64,000 bases of DNA from Meghimatium bilineatum. Taxonomy: Eukaryota > Mollusca > Gastropoda > Stylommatophora > Philomycidae. Each line of letters starts with the position of its first letter. Within the stretch, counting starts at the first letter, position 1. Of this stretch, positions 46,401-54,169 are shown piece by piece. The translations under genes were made by a program, and so were the position numbers. The notes under the pieces are model-generated. The model was not told the DNA's origin, searched no databases, and worked only from the letters and a program-made list of their open reading frames with translations. The DNA lies in the NCBI GenBank assembly GCA_034231615.1, contig CM067298.1, positions 34,540,127 to 34,604,126 of the forward strand, in the 5' to 3' direction.

Positions 46401-49400
46401 TTGCTTGCTATTAGATTTTGCAAATCTCTTCAGCTTTTTCTCTACCCAAAATGTCACAGTATGATGGGTTTCACTGGATCAAAACTTTCATTTTTTGTGA
46501 AAGAATGTACAACAAATCTCACAGTGTCTCTTTCTAGTCAATTTTTAGGTGAGCATGACTAGTCTATCAATCTATATGTTGTGGCCCACAATTGCCTTGC
46601 GGCGTAGGGGGTAGAAGAGTTCTCTGGAGATGGCCTTCTTGTGTGTTGTTTGTAAGCTTGTTCCCATGGCCTCTTTTATTTCTGTGATCCATGTTTTACA
46701 TGGTCTGCCTCTGGCTTTATAGCCGTGATGTCTATGTGTCATGGCCATATTTGGCATGCTGCCTGTTGGTAGTCTGGAAGTGTGTGAACACCACTTGATC
46801 TGTTGTCTCTTGGTGTGTTCCAATACTGGTATTATTTTTGTTATCTGTCTGATGTTATTATTTCGAATTCTATCTCTAATGACACTCCGAGTATTCTTCG
46901 TCGTCATTTCTGCTGTCACTAATTTTCTTTTGTCTTGCACTGTCATTGTCCAGGTTAAGCACTGGTAGCACAGTGATGGGATAATAATAGTCTTGTATAA
47001 TGCAACTTTAGTGTCTATGTTTACATTTTTGTTCTTAAAAATATGTGTAATCTGCCGTAGGATCTGGTATGTTTTGTTTCATCTATTTTGTATCACATGG
47101 CTAGTATCACAAATAAAGCAGCGACGTTGTCAATACAACATCCAGGTGAAAATCTAGTAGGGCTAGTGTCCTGCTATAAGAGAAATCCCGCAAGAGTTTG
47201 AGAACAAATAGGAAAAAATAATATATATATATTCTTTATTTCTGATTTATATATATATATATATATATAGGCCTATATATTATATATATATTTAATATAA
47301 ATTAGAAATAAAGAATAGAATAAGGCATGCAGAGACAGCATTCAAACCAATTAAGGACAATATATCTACAAATCATTTATTATAGAAACCAGAGATTTCT
47401 TCTGAGCAATAATTTGTGACACAAAAATGAATCATGGCCAATAAATGAACAGGATCTCCAAAGGTCACAAAATGATGCTTATAAAAAAGATTAACTGCTA
47501 TAGAGATAAGTATTTGATACATGAAGAAGTTCACTATCAATATAATAAAGAAACAATTATAATTTTGTTCTCATGTCATGAGAATAATGATATTTATAAA
47601 ACATTATAAGGAAGAAGATCATGATAAACCCCACAAATATATGATTGCAGCTATTTTCTAGGCAATATTTACATTTAATAGTTTGCCACTGTTTATCTGA
47701 ACTATTCAGCTGACCAGCTTCGTGCAGCTGAGTTTGTTAAAGTTGGATTCTGGGATGCTATAACTCCATGTCACAAAGTGAACACATAGCAACAGACACA
47801 AAAACAATGAGGATGGCAGAAAGAGACAATTCTGGACAGCCTAACTTCAGGGTATGGAAAATGTACAATTGTTTGCATAAGGAATCCTCTTAAAAATTCT
47901 GCATGTGAGACTGACATCTACTGTTCTTCACTAGATATTCTTTGAAAATGTGTTCAATTCATCCTTACTTTATCTCTAGCTGTTCCTCTGTTTAATTATT
48001 ACTAGTTCTCTTCAATTTTGTAAACGTATGTATTTTTTATCATTTTGCTGTCATCTGATAAACAAGTACCTCTTATGGTGTGGTACATTACTATCAACCA
48101 TAGATGTTTGATATTTCTTCTTCTGTGTTAGTTCTCAAGCTCCTGCAGATTAGCAGGATGTAGTCTTGAAAACAGAATGCGTTGTGTCATGGTTTACAGC
48201 AATGCTCTGATATCCGCTCCTTTCGGTCTGACATCCGACTTCAGCATGGCTTTGGGTCACTGACCCTATATGGGATGGGACAGCAAATTTAATCACATAA
48301 CCTCCTTAGTCACCTCTAACGACATGCATGGAAGGTAAACAGTATTGCTATTCTTTTCTCGTGCCTCAGCAACACACAGGTGAGATGTTTTATCAATTAC
48401 TACATATCAGAGCTTTCGACCATTCAAAAATAGTGGAGGTCACAGTTTTGGCTGGCCTAATCTGGTCATGACACCCCCCCCCCCTCCAGTATGTATTTGT
48501 TATTATTTCCTGCTGTAATCTGATACAAAGTGAGCAAAACGTATTCCTATATCTAAATGACCGCATGCGAGAGGTCTGATGGTTATCATCAATGACTCAC
48601 CAGCAGACCAACAACCATGCAACAGCAAATTCCTATATGAACTATATATGCCACTTTATAGTGAGGTTTTCCTTTCCTCTAGTGGAAGTTGCACAATTAA
48701 ACTCATAATTATTGGCGGGAGGTGGGTTCAGAACATGACTCTTAGTACTATGAATTTAGCCAAAGGGCTTGTAAACCCTCCTCCCTAACGATTTTCCAAG
48801 AAAAACACCAGAAAGTTCACGGAAATGTAGGAAATATACTTAAAAATTAACTACCTGGTAAAAAGATTTTTGTCTTCTATTTTTAGGTAAAACCTCAACC
48901 ACCACCTTATTGAAGACATATCCACGACCCTGTGCACAGTAGGCCTACTTAATTTTATACAGTACATCTATACAATAATGTTTTGTCCTCCTCCTAGTAG
49001 GGGTGCACCATCGAAAATGACAGTAGGATGCTTTTTCTCAACTGCACACAACTAAAAGTAGGCGTCCTCTGTATATGAAATAAAACTCATACTTTAGTTA
49101 TAGTGAGATCTTATATTCTGTTGTTAAACTTACTTTCAATATGTTTTATTATGTATCATTAAAGATGTCCTATACATATACAAGTCTACAAGAACCACCA
49201 GGGACGGATTTAGACTTGATAGGGCCCTAAGCTATTTGAGTTATGGGGCCCTTTAACAATTAACTCTTTCCGGACCAATCGCCAGTATACTGGCTTTATA
49301 CTGTGGGTCTACAGGACCAATCGCCAGTATACTGGCTTTGATTTGATCAACGTCTTAGATCGATCATATATTGATCAGTTATATTTCGTTTTGCCCAGTT

Positions 49401-52400
49401 CAAGTTTTTATGTTAACCTCTGAACATCCGGGAAAGATCCTCTTCCGTTTTACAACCGGTACCGAAACACATGTGGTGTGTACAAGAAGATTTGTGATCG
49501 ACATATTCTGTAACTTTTATTTCTGAAAAAAATGGCAACGCCCACTTCTTCTAGATACAGTGCAGAACAAGCTATGGTTATGTTTCAGAGCTTGCTAGTT
49601 AGTGAATCTGATAATGATGATTCCGATAGTGATTATAGGCCTAGTGACTTGTCGAAAGGTAAGAAACCAAAGCAAACTGGTGTAGGTTTTATAAAAAATT
49701 TAACAGCTTGCATCAGATCAAGTAATGTTAGTTCCTCTGAAGAAGCATCTAATAGTAGTGATGAATCTACTGATTCAGAGGATTTAGCTGGTACTTCTAG
49801 GCCTACTAATGCTACAAGTAGGCCTATGAATCATACTTCCACAGATCGACAAGGTAGGCCTAGGACTGATGCTGTGTGGCGTGAAGCCCTAGAAGGAGAG
49901 AGTATAGGAGTGTCTCACTTCAGACAGATACATTCTGGCTGCAAACTTGGCCTTCCTGAAAATGCCTCACCTCTCCAGTGTTTACTATCCTTGATGACAG
50001 AACCAATAATTGACAATCTAATAGCCAATGTAAACTCTTATGCCCAGCAGAAATTGGAAATGAATACACCTCGAAGGAAATATTCTACTTATTCAAAATG
50101 GACTGCGCTCGACCGAAATATTTTTATGAAGTTTCTCGCCACCCTGATAAACATGGGTTTGGACCCCAAACATTCCATAAAAGATTTTTGGTCTACAAAA
50201 ACACACAGAAGTAGCCCCTGGTTTGGATCAATTTTCAGCAGGACCAAATTTTTATTGATTTACCAATCAATGCTTCATGCGGCTGGAGCTGATGCACAGG
50301 GTAAAATTAAAATAGAGCCGTTCATAAATGAATTAGTTGCAAGCTTTCAGAATGCATTCTATCCTTCTGAAAACATATGTATAGATGAGATGGTTATAGG
50401 CCACAAGGGAAGGTTTAGGCACAAGCAATATAATGCAAACAAGCCAAAAAAATATCATATAAAATCATACGGACTCTGCGACTCCATCACCGGATATGTT
50501 TTCAACCTGCTGGTATATTTTGGTGTGGACACGACATACAGGCTGGAAACTGATACAAAGTCTACCCATGCTGTCAAAATTTTTGACAAACTACTAGAAG
50601 GCATCACAGGACATCACCATTTGTTTGCTGACAGGTATTATTCGTCCTTACCTCTTGTCCAGTTTCTGCGGCAGAGAAATCACCATTATACTGGAACTCT
50701 CAATGCGAACAGACGAGGGTTTCCACAAGAAATGAAGAATAAGAAAATAGCTGTCAATCAACCAAAATGGTTCATAAATGATGAAGATAAAGTTATGTGT
50801 GTCAGCTGGAGAGATAAAAAATCGAAGAAACCTTGCCAACTGGTAACAACATGTGGAAGCGCAACATGTGAAATTAGAATTGAGGGTAGGAGCGAAGTCT
50901 GGAAACCATCACCCATTCATAATTACAATATGTCAATGAATGGATGTGATAGAGTAGATCAGATGATTTCATATTATGGAAACCACACAAGAAAAACAGT
51001 AAAGTGGTGGAAAAAAGTATTTATGTGGGTGTTGGAAATAACACAACTCAACGCCCACATTTTATACACACTTAGCCGCCCTTGCGCAGAGAAGCCTATG
51101 CCCCTTTCAAACTTCAAGGACATATTGATAGAGGAGCTATGTAGTTTATTTGAATTAGAGGCACCTAATAACATTGATGCTGCTTTATTGTCCAAGCCAG
51201 GAAGAAAAACAGTAAATACAGAGCTTGAAAGGTATCAGGGAACCACCCATCTCATTGACTCCGGTGGAAAAGACAGGCAATGTGCTCATTGTGCTACTAA
51301 GCAAATACGAAAGCGCAGTAGCTACTACTGCATAGGATGTTCACATAAGCCACATCTGTGTGCTAAATCATGCTTTAGGGAATATCACACAAGATGATCT
51401 CATTTGTAACAAATAAAAACTTGTAAATAATAAAGCCGTGACTGGATGTAAATATTTTCATATTTTTATTGCTTCTGATGTCATTCAGAAAAATGTACAT
51501 AACTTTAACATTTATTGATATTTATTCATCAACTAAACTGCATAATGAAGAAAAATGGATATATTTGTGTAAATATTCTTGAAAAATGGATATCAACAAT
51601 GATAATCATGGACAAGTATGGATACATTTGGGTAAGTCACAATATTTATACTAATAAATTAACATTTTCATTTTATTTTTGTGTGTTTTACTAACTCTAA
51701 CCTTGTGAAGTAATCAAATATCATCAATGTACTTATATATTCATATTCTGTATCCATTCCCCTTTCCAATGATATATTACACATACACTATTTATCAATA
51801 TTAGTATGTCAAGTGATACAATGAAGAACACATGTAAGGAAATTTTTCTACCCCTAAATATTTTCATATTTTTATTGCTTCTGGTGTCATTCAGAAAAAT
51901 TAACATAACTTTAACATTTATTGATAGAAATTCATCAAATAAAATGCATAATTAAGAGAATTGAATATACTTGTGTAAACATTCTTGACAAATGGATATA
52001 ATCAATGATAAGTATGGATACATTTGGGTAAGTCACAATATTTATACTAATAAATTAATATTTTCATTTTATTTTTGTGTGTTTTACTAACTCTAACCTT
52101 GTGAAGTAATCAAATATCATCAATGTACTTATATATTCATATTCTGTATCCATTCCCCTTTCCAATGATATATTACACATATACTATTTATCAATATTAG
52201 TATGTCAAGTGATACAATGAAGAACACATGTAAGGAAATTTTTCTACCCCTGAAATATTTTCATATTTTTATTGCTTCTGGTGTCATTCAGAAAAATTAA
52301 CATAACTTTAACATTTATTGATAGAAATTCATCAAATAAAATGCATAATTAAGAGAATTGAATATACTTGTGTAAACATTCTTGACAAATGGATATAATC

Positions 52401-53760
52401 AATGATAAGTATGGACACATTTGGGTAAGTCACAATATTTATACTAATAAATTTACATTTTCATTTTCTTTTTTTGTGTTTTAATAACTCTAATCTTGTG
52501 AAGTAATCAAATATCATCAATGTACTTATATATTCATATTCTGTATCCATTCCCCTTTCCAATGATATATTACACATACACTATTTATCAATATTAGTAT
52601 GTCAAGGGATACAATGAAGAACACATGTAAGGAAATTTTTCTACACTTAAAATTTACTCTGGTCCAAACCTAAAAATACTCAGGTCCTGAAAGAGTTAAG
52701 AATATATAGATAGTGAAATTAAAAAAATTTGGGGGAACCAAGAAAGTGGGGGCCCTAAGATATAGTTTGTTTAGCTTATAGGAAAATCCTATACTGAGAA
52801 CCACTGCTTTCAATAGTGAAAGAACGAAAACTTGCATGGTTTTGACATGTAGGCCTATGCAGACATGATTCCTTGTCAAAAACAATACTGCAGGGAACCA
52901 TCAAGTATTGAAGAGCAGAGTGGGAAATGAAAAAATGAACAGAGAAAATCTTGACTGAACAAGGCAAACAATATGTTTCCCCGCTCATCCTCATCGTTTA
53001 TGATATAGTCTAAATCACTTGAGAACTGTGCTGAAGAATCCTCAATGTGGTGCCTCTATGACCCTGACGGGTTACGGGATATTAGAATATGACCATTAAA
53101 ATCTGGAAGTAAATCAATTAAATCTACTTGTACTAATTCTATTCAATTTGGGTGCAATGAGCATGCACAGCTTGCGTGGGTTATGGCAAATAAGACTGAT
53201 AGTGGTAGTGACTTAGTGACTCGTCGTCATCGGTGCGTGACATTGGTTATTACAATAACTTGTTAAAATTGAAATAAGAGATTAAAACCACTTTTTGTGA
53301 GGAGGGTGAGTGGGAAATGATACTTTCAACCACGAACGAGAGTCTACCTTTGTTTTATCAATGCGTATGAACATTTAAGTCATTACACAATGTGAACGAC
53401 CGAAGCTTCATCTCTTACACAAAATAAACAATGACTTAACAATAACAGACTTGGCTAGAACACGCTGCTTAGTACTAGGTTATGCCTACTAGTACTATGC
53501 TAATCCTAATTTTCAATACTTGATATTATATTATTATGAAAAACAAAGAAAAGCGACAACTTTTTCTCCATTTATTCAGATACTTACAGATGATGAATTC
53601 CTGCTTTTCGCACTGCAGATGATATGGCTTTTATTGCCGTAAGGATTGCATTCAACAGCTGAGTGAGGTCACCTGTAGCAGCTGGGTACTTTCGCTGTTC
53701 TTCCAAGACAAACCTTGTCAAAGTTATGCAATCTGTGTCTAGTGCTTGCTCGCCAGACAT
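31103..53760 (-). CDS. FBP1: Fructose-1,6-bisphosphatase (complete, 7 coding exons)
   Basis: Hydrolyses fructose 1,6-bisphosphate to fructose 6-phosphate in the cytosol, the committed step of gluconeogenesis; vertebrate orthologues are homotetramers inhibited by AMP. Exons: 53760-53588, 45467-45305, 41040-40948, 39086-38946, 37610-37473, 32696-32577 and 31291-31103. All junctions are GT-AG and phases match, giving 338 residues, the length of human FBP1. Visible landmarks: [20 protein letters not shown] (about 33-52), [10 protein letters not shown] (73-82), VSEE with metal-binding Glu99/Glu100, the signature [11 protein letters not shown] (119-129; Asp120 and Asp123), [16 protein letters not shown] (about 241-256), and [10 protein letters not shown] (277-286). 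No key residue is missing, so it should be functional. Introns are large (about 1.3-8.1 kb) and packed with transposons, including piggyBac in intron 1. The gene symbol follows vertebrate naming. No promoter motif could be identified. Confidence 0.97.
31440..32310 (-). mobile_element. LINE fragment in FBPase intron 6 (broken)
   Basis: The minus strand reads [14 protein letters not shown] near 32300, then [35 protein letters not shown] and [20 protein letters not shown] (31850-31670). This is the connector and N-terminal finger of a LINE reverse transcriptase. Part is open for 130 codons; the rest has stops. Confidence 0.75.
32577..32696 (-). CDS. FBP1: FBPase coding exon 6
   Basis: The acceptor TTTCTATTAG| and donor AAG|GTTAGA bound 40 codons, including [20 protein letters not shown]. 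Confidence 0.97.
32960..34370 (-). mobile_element. LINE with RNase H in FBPase intron 5 (broken)
   Basis: The minus strand: [18 protein letters not shown] and [17 protein letters not shown] near 34350-34230 (the same family as GLRIMMGAMKST at 23740). RNase H blocks follow: [17 protein letters not shown] near 33520-33460 and [19 protein letters not shown] near 33320-33260. A family B SINE copy sits inside it at 33836-33990. Confidence 0.7.
33836..33990 (-). repeat. SINE-like family B copy
   Basis: GTTCATTCTCAAACTCCTGC, TAGCAGAACAATGGTTC, TTTCCAGCAGGATATAG and GTACCAATGGCTGACACATC match the family, inside the intron 5 LINE. Confidence 0.85.
34371..34460. repeat. TA microsatellite
   Basis: Nearly pure TA run of about 90 bp with two AATAT interruptions, in FBPase intron 5. 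Confidence 0.95.
34461..36229. other. FBPase intron 5 interior, no exon seen
   Basis: Contains a minus-strand open frame at 34857-34621 with no recognised motif, the dispersed repeat copy at 35325-35425 (partner 13640-13745), and at 35467-35495 a short match (AGTACAAGTAGACACCACCA) to the MITE terminus also seen at 36760 and 63745. Confidence 0.45.
36235..36400 (-). repeat. SINE-like family B copy, well preserved
   Basis: TTCTTCTTCAGCATTCATTC, AACTCCTGCTGAATCTCCC, TTGTAGCAGGACCATGG, TTTCCAGCAGGATGTAGCCC and CCCGACACATCCATCTTTGG: a good reference for family B. Confidence 0.88.
36560..36785. mobile_element. Fold-back MITE with TTAGGG-like centre
   Basis: The left arm (TTTCCCTTGTCTATGTTTGT through ATAATTAAAATATTTATT) is the reverse complement of the right arm (AAATTATTAAATGATAAAC through ACAAGCATAGACAAGGG). 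The arms of about 75 bp surround a centre with TTAGGGTTGGAGTTAGGG. The right terminus ends GTGGTGTCTACTTG. A second copy is at 63743-63925. Confidence 0.8.
36786..37472. other. FBPase intron 5, upstream part, no exon seen
   Basis: AT-rich intron with no recognised repeat. Confidence 0.4.
37473..37610 (-). CDS. FBP1: FBPase coding exon 5
   Basis: The acceptor CCCATTCAG| and donor AAG|GTATAT bound 46 codons, including [20 protein letters not shown]. Confidence 0.97.
37611..38945. other. FBPase intron 4
   Basis: Open frames at 37790-38300 on the plus strand have no recognised motif and do not fit the bisphosphatase. A degraded family A SINE lies at 38680-38835. Confidence 0.5.
38680..38835 (+). 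repeat. Degraded SINE-like family A copy, 3' half
   Basis: AAGCATGCCAAAATAAGG, GGCGCAAATAATGCAGCAC, TGCTGTAAACCAGTGCACA and a diverged tail ending AGAGAACGAAC. Confidence 0.55.
38946..39086 (-). CDS. FBP1: FBPase coding exon 4
   Basis: The acceptor TTTTGAATTGCAG| and donor CCG|GTCAGT bound 47 codons, including [20 protein letters not shown]. Confidence 0.97.
39893..40022 (-). repeat. SINE-like family B copy with internal deletion
   Basis: TTCAGCATTCATTCTCAAAC and CTATCTTGTAGCAGGACG, then directly TAGTCCAGAGAATGGAAATG. The segment with the TAGATTTCCAGCAGG block is missing relative to the copy at 36235. Confidence 0.8.
40390..40645 (+). repeat. SINE-like family A copy in FBPase intron 3
   Basis: GTAGTTCAAAGGGGAGCAAAG, GTCATAAGAGTCAACTAAGG, CATGCTGAAGTTGGATGAGT and a tail reading CAGGAGTTCAAGAATGAAC. 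Confidence 0.8.
40948..41040 (-). CDS. FBP1: FBPase coding exon 3 (active-site signature)
   Basis: The acceptor TTTTTACAG| and donor AAA|GTAAGA bound exactly 31 codons: [20 protein letters not shown] and onward to FGIYRK. Confidence 0.98.
41357..41640 (-). repeat. SINE-like family A copy, well preserved
   Basis: TTCTTCTTCTTCTGCGTTCG, ACTCCTGCAGATTAGCAGG, ATATCTGCGCCTTTCGGCCT, CTTTGGGTCACTGACCC and TTCGGGCCCCAGCAACACAC. Close to the copy at 17440 in reverse; lies in FBPase intron 2. Confidence 0.9.
41641..42734. other. FBPase intron 2 interior, no exon seen
   Basis: A 131-codon plus-strand frame (42133-42528) has no recognised motif. No repeat family identified. Confidence 0.4.
42735..43260 (+). 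mobile_element. LINE 3' end, zinc-finger type
   Basis: A 108-codon open frame reads [60 protein letters not shown] and [19 protein letters not shown]. After a stop the frame continues with [18 protein letters not shown] (43152-43205), the C-terminal C2H2-like finger of this LINE type. It is closely related to the fragment at 7480-8570 and 5'-truncated. Confidence 0.85.
43261..43629. other. FBPase intron 2, no exon seen
   Basis: AT-rich sequence 3' of the LINE. No further features. Confidence 0.4.
43630..43885 (-). repeat. SINE-like family A copy (left half of an inverted pair)
   Basis: TTCTTCTTCTTCTGCATTC, AAACTCCTGCATATTAGTGG, CTTCAGCATGGGTTGGGACA and CCCCTCTTGGGTCCCAGAAG. Faces the copy at 43910 head to head. 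Confidence 0.8.
43910..44172 (+). repeat. SINE-like family A copy (right half of an inverted pair)
   Basis: GTGTTGCCTGGAGCCCGAG, GTCGTAAGAGATGACTAAGG, GCTATGCTGAAGACAGATG and a tail TCTGAGAATGAAGGCAGAAG. Confidence 0.85.
44198..45049 (-). mobile_element. LINE reverse transcriptase C-terminal half, one stop
   Basis: The best-preserved LINE coding segment here. It reads [19 protein letters not shown] (catalytic YADD at about 44972-44961), [63 protein letters not shown] and [11 protein letters not shown]. One in-frame TGA at 44389-44387 interrupts it; the frame then continues with [20 protein letters not shown] to its natural stop at 44200-44198. 5'-truncated in an AT-rich tract. It resembles 18850-19620. 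Sits in FBPase intron 2, same strand as the gene. Confidence 0.88.
45305..45467 (-). CDS. FBP1: FBPase coding exon 2
   Basis: The acceptor TTTTGAAG| supplies one base to complete Leu58; the donor is AAA|GTATGC. Encodes [20 protein letters not shown] through [16 protein letters not shown]. Confidence 0.97.
46065..46215. repeat. Short imperfect tandem repeat
   Basis: CAGCCTATAGGGTCTGGAAG / CTATTCTACATATACAATGG and CAGCCTCTAGGGTCTAAGAG / CTATTCTATATATACAATCC repeat with a period near 44 bp, plus a partial third unit. Confidence 0.65.
46565..47085 (-). mobile_element. LINE RT C-terminus (broken)
   Basis: Minus strand: [20 protein letters not shown], then [20 protein letters not shown], a 124-codon open frame with [16 protein letters not shown] and [20 protein letters not shown], ending [12 protein letters not shown]. 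Same family as 24910-25690 on the other strand. Lies in FBPase intron 1. Confidence 0.8.
47130..47212 (+). repeat. SINE-like family B fragment (3' end)
   Basis: GAAAATCTAGTAGGGCTAG, TGTCCTGCTATAAGAGAAAT and CCGCAAGAGTTTGAGAAC match the 3' end of family B in sense orientation. Confidence 0.7.
47220..47295. repeat. TA microsatellite and short palindrome
   Basis: Interrupted TA runs, with flanks TTCTTTATTTCTGATTTA / TAAATTAGAAATAAAGAA forming an inverted repeat from about 47230 to 47315, so this may be a small fold-back element. Confidence 0.6.
47320..48114. other. FBPase intron 1 sequence, no exon seen
   Basis: AT-rich; no recognised coding or repeat signal. Confidence 0.4.
48115..48385 (-). 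repeat. SINE-like family A copy
   Basis: TTCTTCTTCTGTGTTAGTTC, CTCCTGCAGATTAGCAGG, CTTCAGCATGGCTTTGGGTC and GCCTCAGCAACACACAGGTG. Confidence 0.88.
48470..48960. repeat. C-tract-associated dispersed repeat (family F)
   Basis: GAACATGACTCTTAGTACTA then TGAATTTAGCCAAAGGGC (48730-48770) matches GAACATGACTTTTAGTGCTA then TGAATTTAGCCACAAGG at 54353-54386 and GGAATTTAGCCAAAAG at 14878. All are near long C runs; here the C run is at 48474-48487. Confidence 0.55.
49194..49259. mobile_element. Left remnant of an older hAT-like repeat (probable)
   Basis: CAGGGACGGATTTAGACTTG followed by GGGCCCTAAG looks like the end of a hAT-type repeat, cut by the piggyBac insertion. The possible other end is at 52700-52808. 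Confidence 0.35.
49264..49276 (+). repeat. piggyBac left terminal inverted repeat
   Basis: CTCTTTCCGGACC directly after TTAA; pairs with 52683-52695. Confidence 0.9.
49272..49339. promoter_or_regulatory. piggyBac subterminal repeated palindrome (probable transposase site)
   Basis: A 26 bp segment occurs twice, at 49272-49297 and 49314-49339, 42 bp apart. Each holds the perfect palindrome GCCAGTATACTGGC (49281-49294 and 49323-49336) preceded by GGACCAATC. The first copy overlaps the terminal inverted repeat. At the right end only GGTCC recurs (52661 and 52683), without the palindrome. A binding role is inferred from position. Confidence 0.7.
49532..51397 (+). CDS. piggyBac transposase, intact, 621 aa
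   Basis: Cuts and pastes the element at TTAA by hairpin chemistry in the nucleus (family knowledge). The start ATG at 49532 has AAAAAAATGG context. Residues 20-95 are an acidic, Ser-rich tail ([12 protein letters not shown]). The DDE_Tnp_1_7 domain runs from about 140 to 510. Likely catalytic residues are Asp285 ([14 protein letters not shown]), Asp367 ([10 protein letters not shown]) and Asp473 with Asp476 (GCDRVDQM), matching D268, D346, D447 and D450 of the moth enzyme. At 584-619 a Cys/His-rich finger (C584, C587, C600, C603, H608, C610, C614, H619) matches the DNA-end-binding domain. No stop or frameshift occurs. A poly(A) signal AATAAA follows at 51412. Antisense to the host gene. Probably functional, judged by sequence only. 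Confidence 0.96.
   Translation: MATPTSSRYSAEQAMVMFQSLLVSESDNDDSDSDYRPSDLSKGKKPKQTGVGFIKNLTACIRSSNVSSSEEASNSSDESTDSEDLAGTSRPTNATSRPMNHTSTDRQGRPRTDAVWREALEGESIGVSHFRQIHSGCKLGLPENASPLQCLLSLMTEPIIDNLIANVNSYAQQKLEMNTPRRKYSTYSKWTALDRNIFMKFLATLINMGLDPKHSIKDFWSTKTHRSSPWFGSIFSRTKFLLIYQSMLHAAGADAQGKIKIEPFINELVASFQNAFYPSENICIDEMVIGHKGRFRHKQYNANKPKKYHIKSYGLCDSITGYVFNLLVYFGVDTTYRLETDTKSTHAVKIFDKLLEGITGHHHLFADRYYSSLPLVQFLRQRNHHYTGTLNANRRGFPQEMKNKKIAVNQPKWFINDEDKVMCVSWRDKKSKKPCQLVTTCGSATCEIRIEGRSEVWKPSPIHNYNMSMNGCDRVDQMISYYGNHTRKTVKWWKKVFMWVLEITQLNAHILYTLSRPCAEKPMPLSNFKDILIEELCSLFELEAPNNIDAALLSKPGRKTVNTELERYQGTTHLIDSGGKDRQCAHCATKQIRKRSSYYCIGCSHKPHLCAKSCFREYHTR
51412..51417 (+). terminator. Transposase poly(A) signal
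   Basis: AATAAA 15 bp after the TGA stop; a second AATAAA occurs near 51429. Confidence 0.6.
51451..52650. repeat. Three tandem copies of a 400 bp unit inside piggyBac
   Basis: Copies begin AATATTTTCATATTTTTATT at 51451, 51857 and 52254 (periods 406 and 397 bp) and end near AAGGAAATTTTTCTAC. Copies 2 and 3 are nearly identical; copy 1 differs by small indels. Non-coding, between the transposase gene and the right end. Confidence 0.93.
52683..52695 (-). repeat. piggyBac right terminal inverted repeat
   Basis: GGTCCTGAAAGAG followed by TTAA; pairs with 49264-49276. Confidence 0.9.
52700..52808. mobile_element. Right remnant of an older hAT-like repeat (probable)
   Basis: GGGGGCCCTAAG echoes GGGCCCTAAG on the left of piggyBac, and ACTGAGAACCACTG reads in reverse CAGTGGTTCTCAGT, a hAT-type end. 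The two outer ends differ, so the pairing is uncertain. Confidence 0.35.
52809..53587. other. FBPase intron 1, 5' part, no further exon seen
   Basis: AT-rich intron with no recognised repeat or motif; the open frames are unsupported. Confidence 0.4.
53588..53760 (-). CDS. FBP1: FBPase coding exon 1
   Basis: Starts ATG TCT GGC GAG and ends CAT CT|GTAAGT, phase 2; encodes residues 1-57 plus two bases. It contains the N-terminal region that forms the AMP site in vertebrate enzymes ([17 protein letters not shown]). Confidence 0.97.
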
Positions 53761-54169
53761 TTTAATGATTTAGAAATGTTTTCTGTTCTTTTTTACAGAT
53801 AAAAGTGAATGTGATTATGGTTATAACTGGACGCGGATAAACAACACACTGACCGATTTCTGAAACTTCTTGTTATACGCAGTTAGACCTATGAACCCGA
53901 CAACAGCCTTGAACCTTGAGTGTGCTTTTTATTTTTTTAAACCCAAGTCAGCGTTTCAACACTGACTTCATGGCTGTATTAATTGGTACGCTGGTTCGTT
54001 ACAAGCAACAAGTAAACTGTTATACTGACCGCGATTTATTACAATATTATAATGTAGAAACTTCAGTACTATGCGTTGCTCGATTTGCATACCAATAAAG
54101 GCGTTGAGACCCGACTTTGTCCTTTCGTATTTTTAATTGTCATTTATTCTGATGAATAAACCCTTATGT
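53761..54169. other. FBPase upstream region
   Basis: Expected to hold the 5' UTR and promoter. I cannot identify a confident TATA box or initiator; an A/T tract on the minus strand lies about 170 bp upstream of the ATG. A further non-coding exon cannot be excluded. Confidence 0.35.

Larger units (their letters stand above)
49260..52699 (+). mobile_element. Complete piggyBac DNA transposon
   Basis: TTAA target duplications at 49260-49263 and 52696-52699 enclose 3.43 kb. Terminal inverted repeats are CTCTTTCCGGACC (49264-49276) and, on the other strand, CTCTTTCAGGACC (52695-52683), one mismatch in 13. Inside are a subterminal repeated palindrome, one uninterrupted transposase gene, a poly(A) signal just after it, and a three-copy 400 bp array. 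TTAA targeting and the transposase family identify piggyBac. It sits in intron 1 of the bisphosphatase gene, in the opposite direction. Intact coding and clean ends suggest recent insertion. Confidence 0.95.

Noticed and set aside
48474-48487. Poly-C tracts (also near 1815, 3201, 6424, 54418 and 59438) as a functional element
   Set aside because: They vary in length and context; several accompany a dispersed repeat, and simple slippage explains them.
31103-53760. Bisphosphatase as a pseudogene
   Set aside because: All seven exons are open, phases agree, GT-AG sites are present and catalytic residues are conserved at the expected length.
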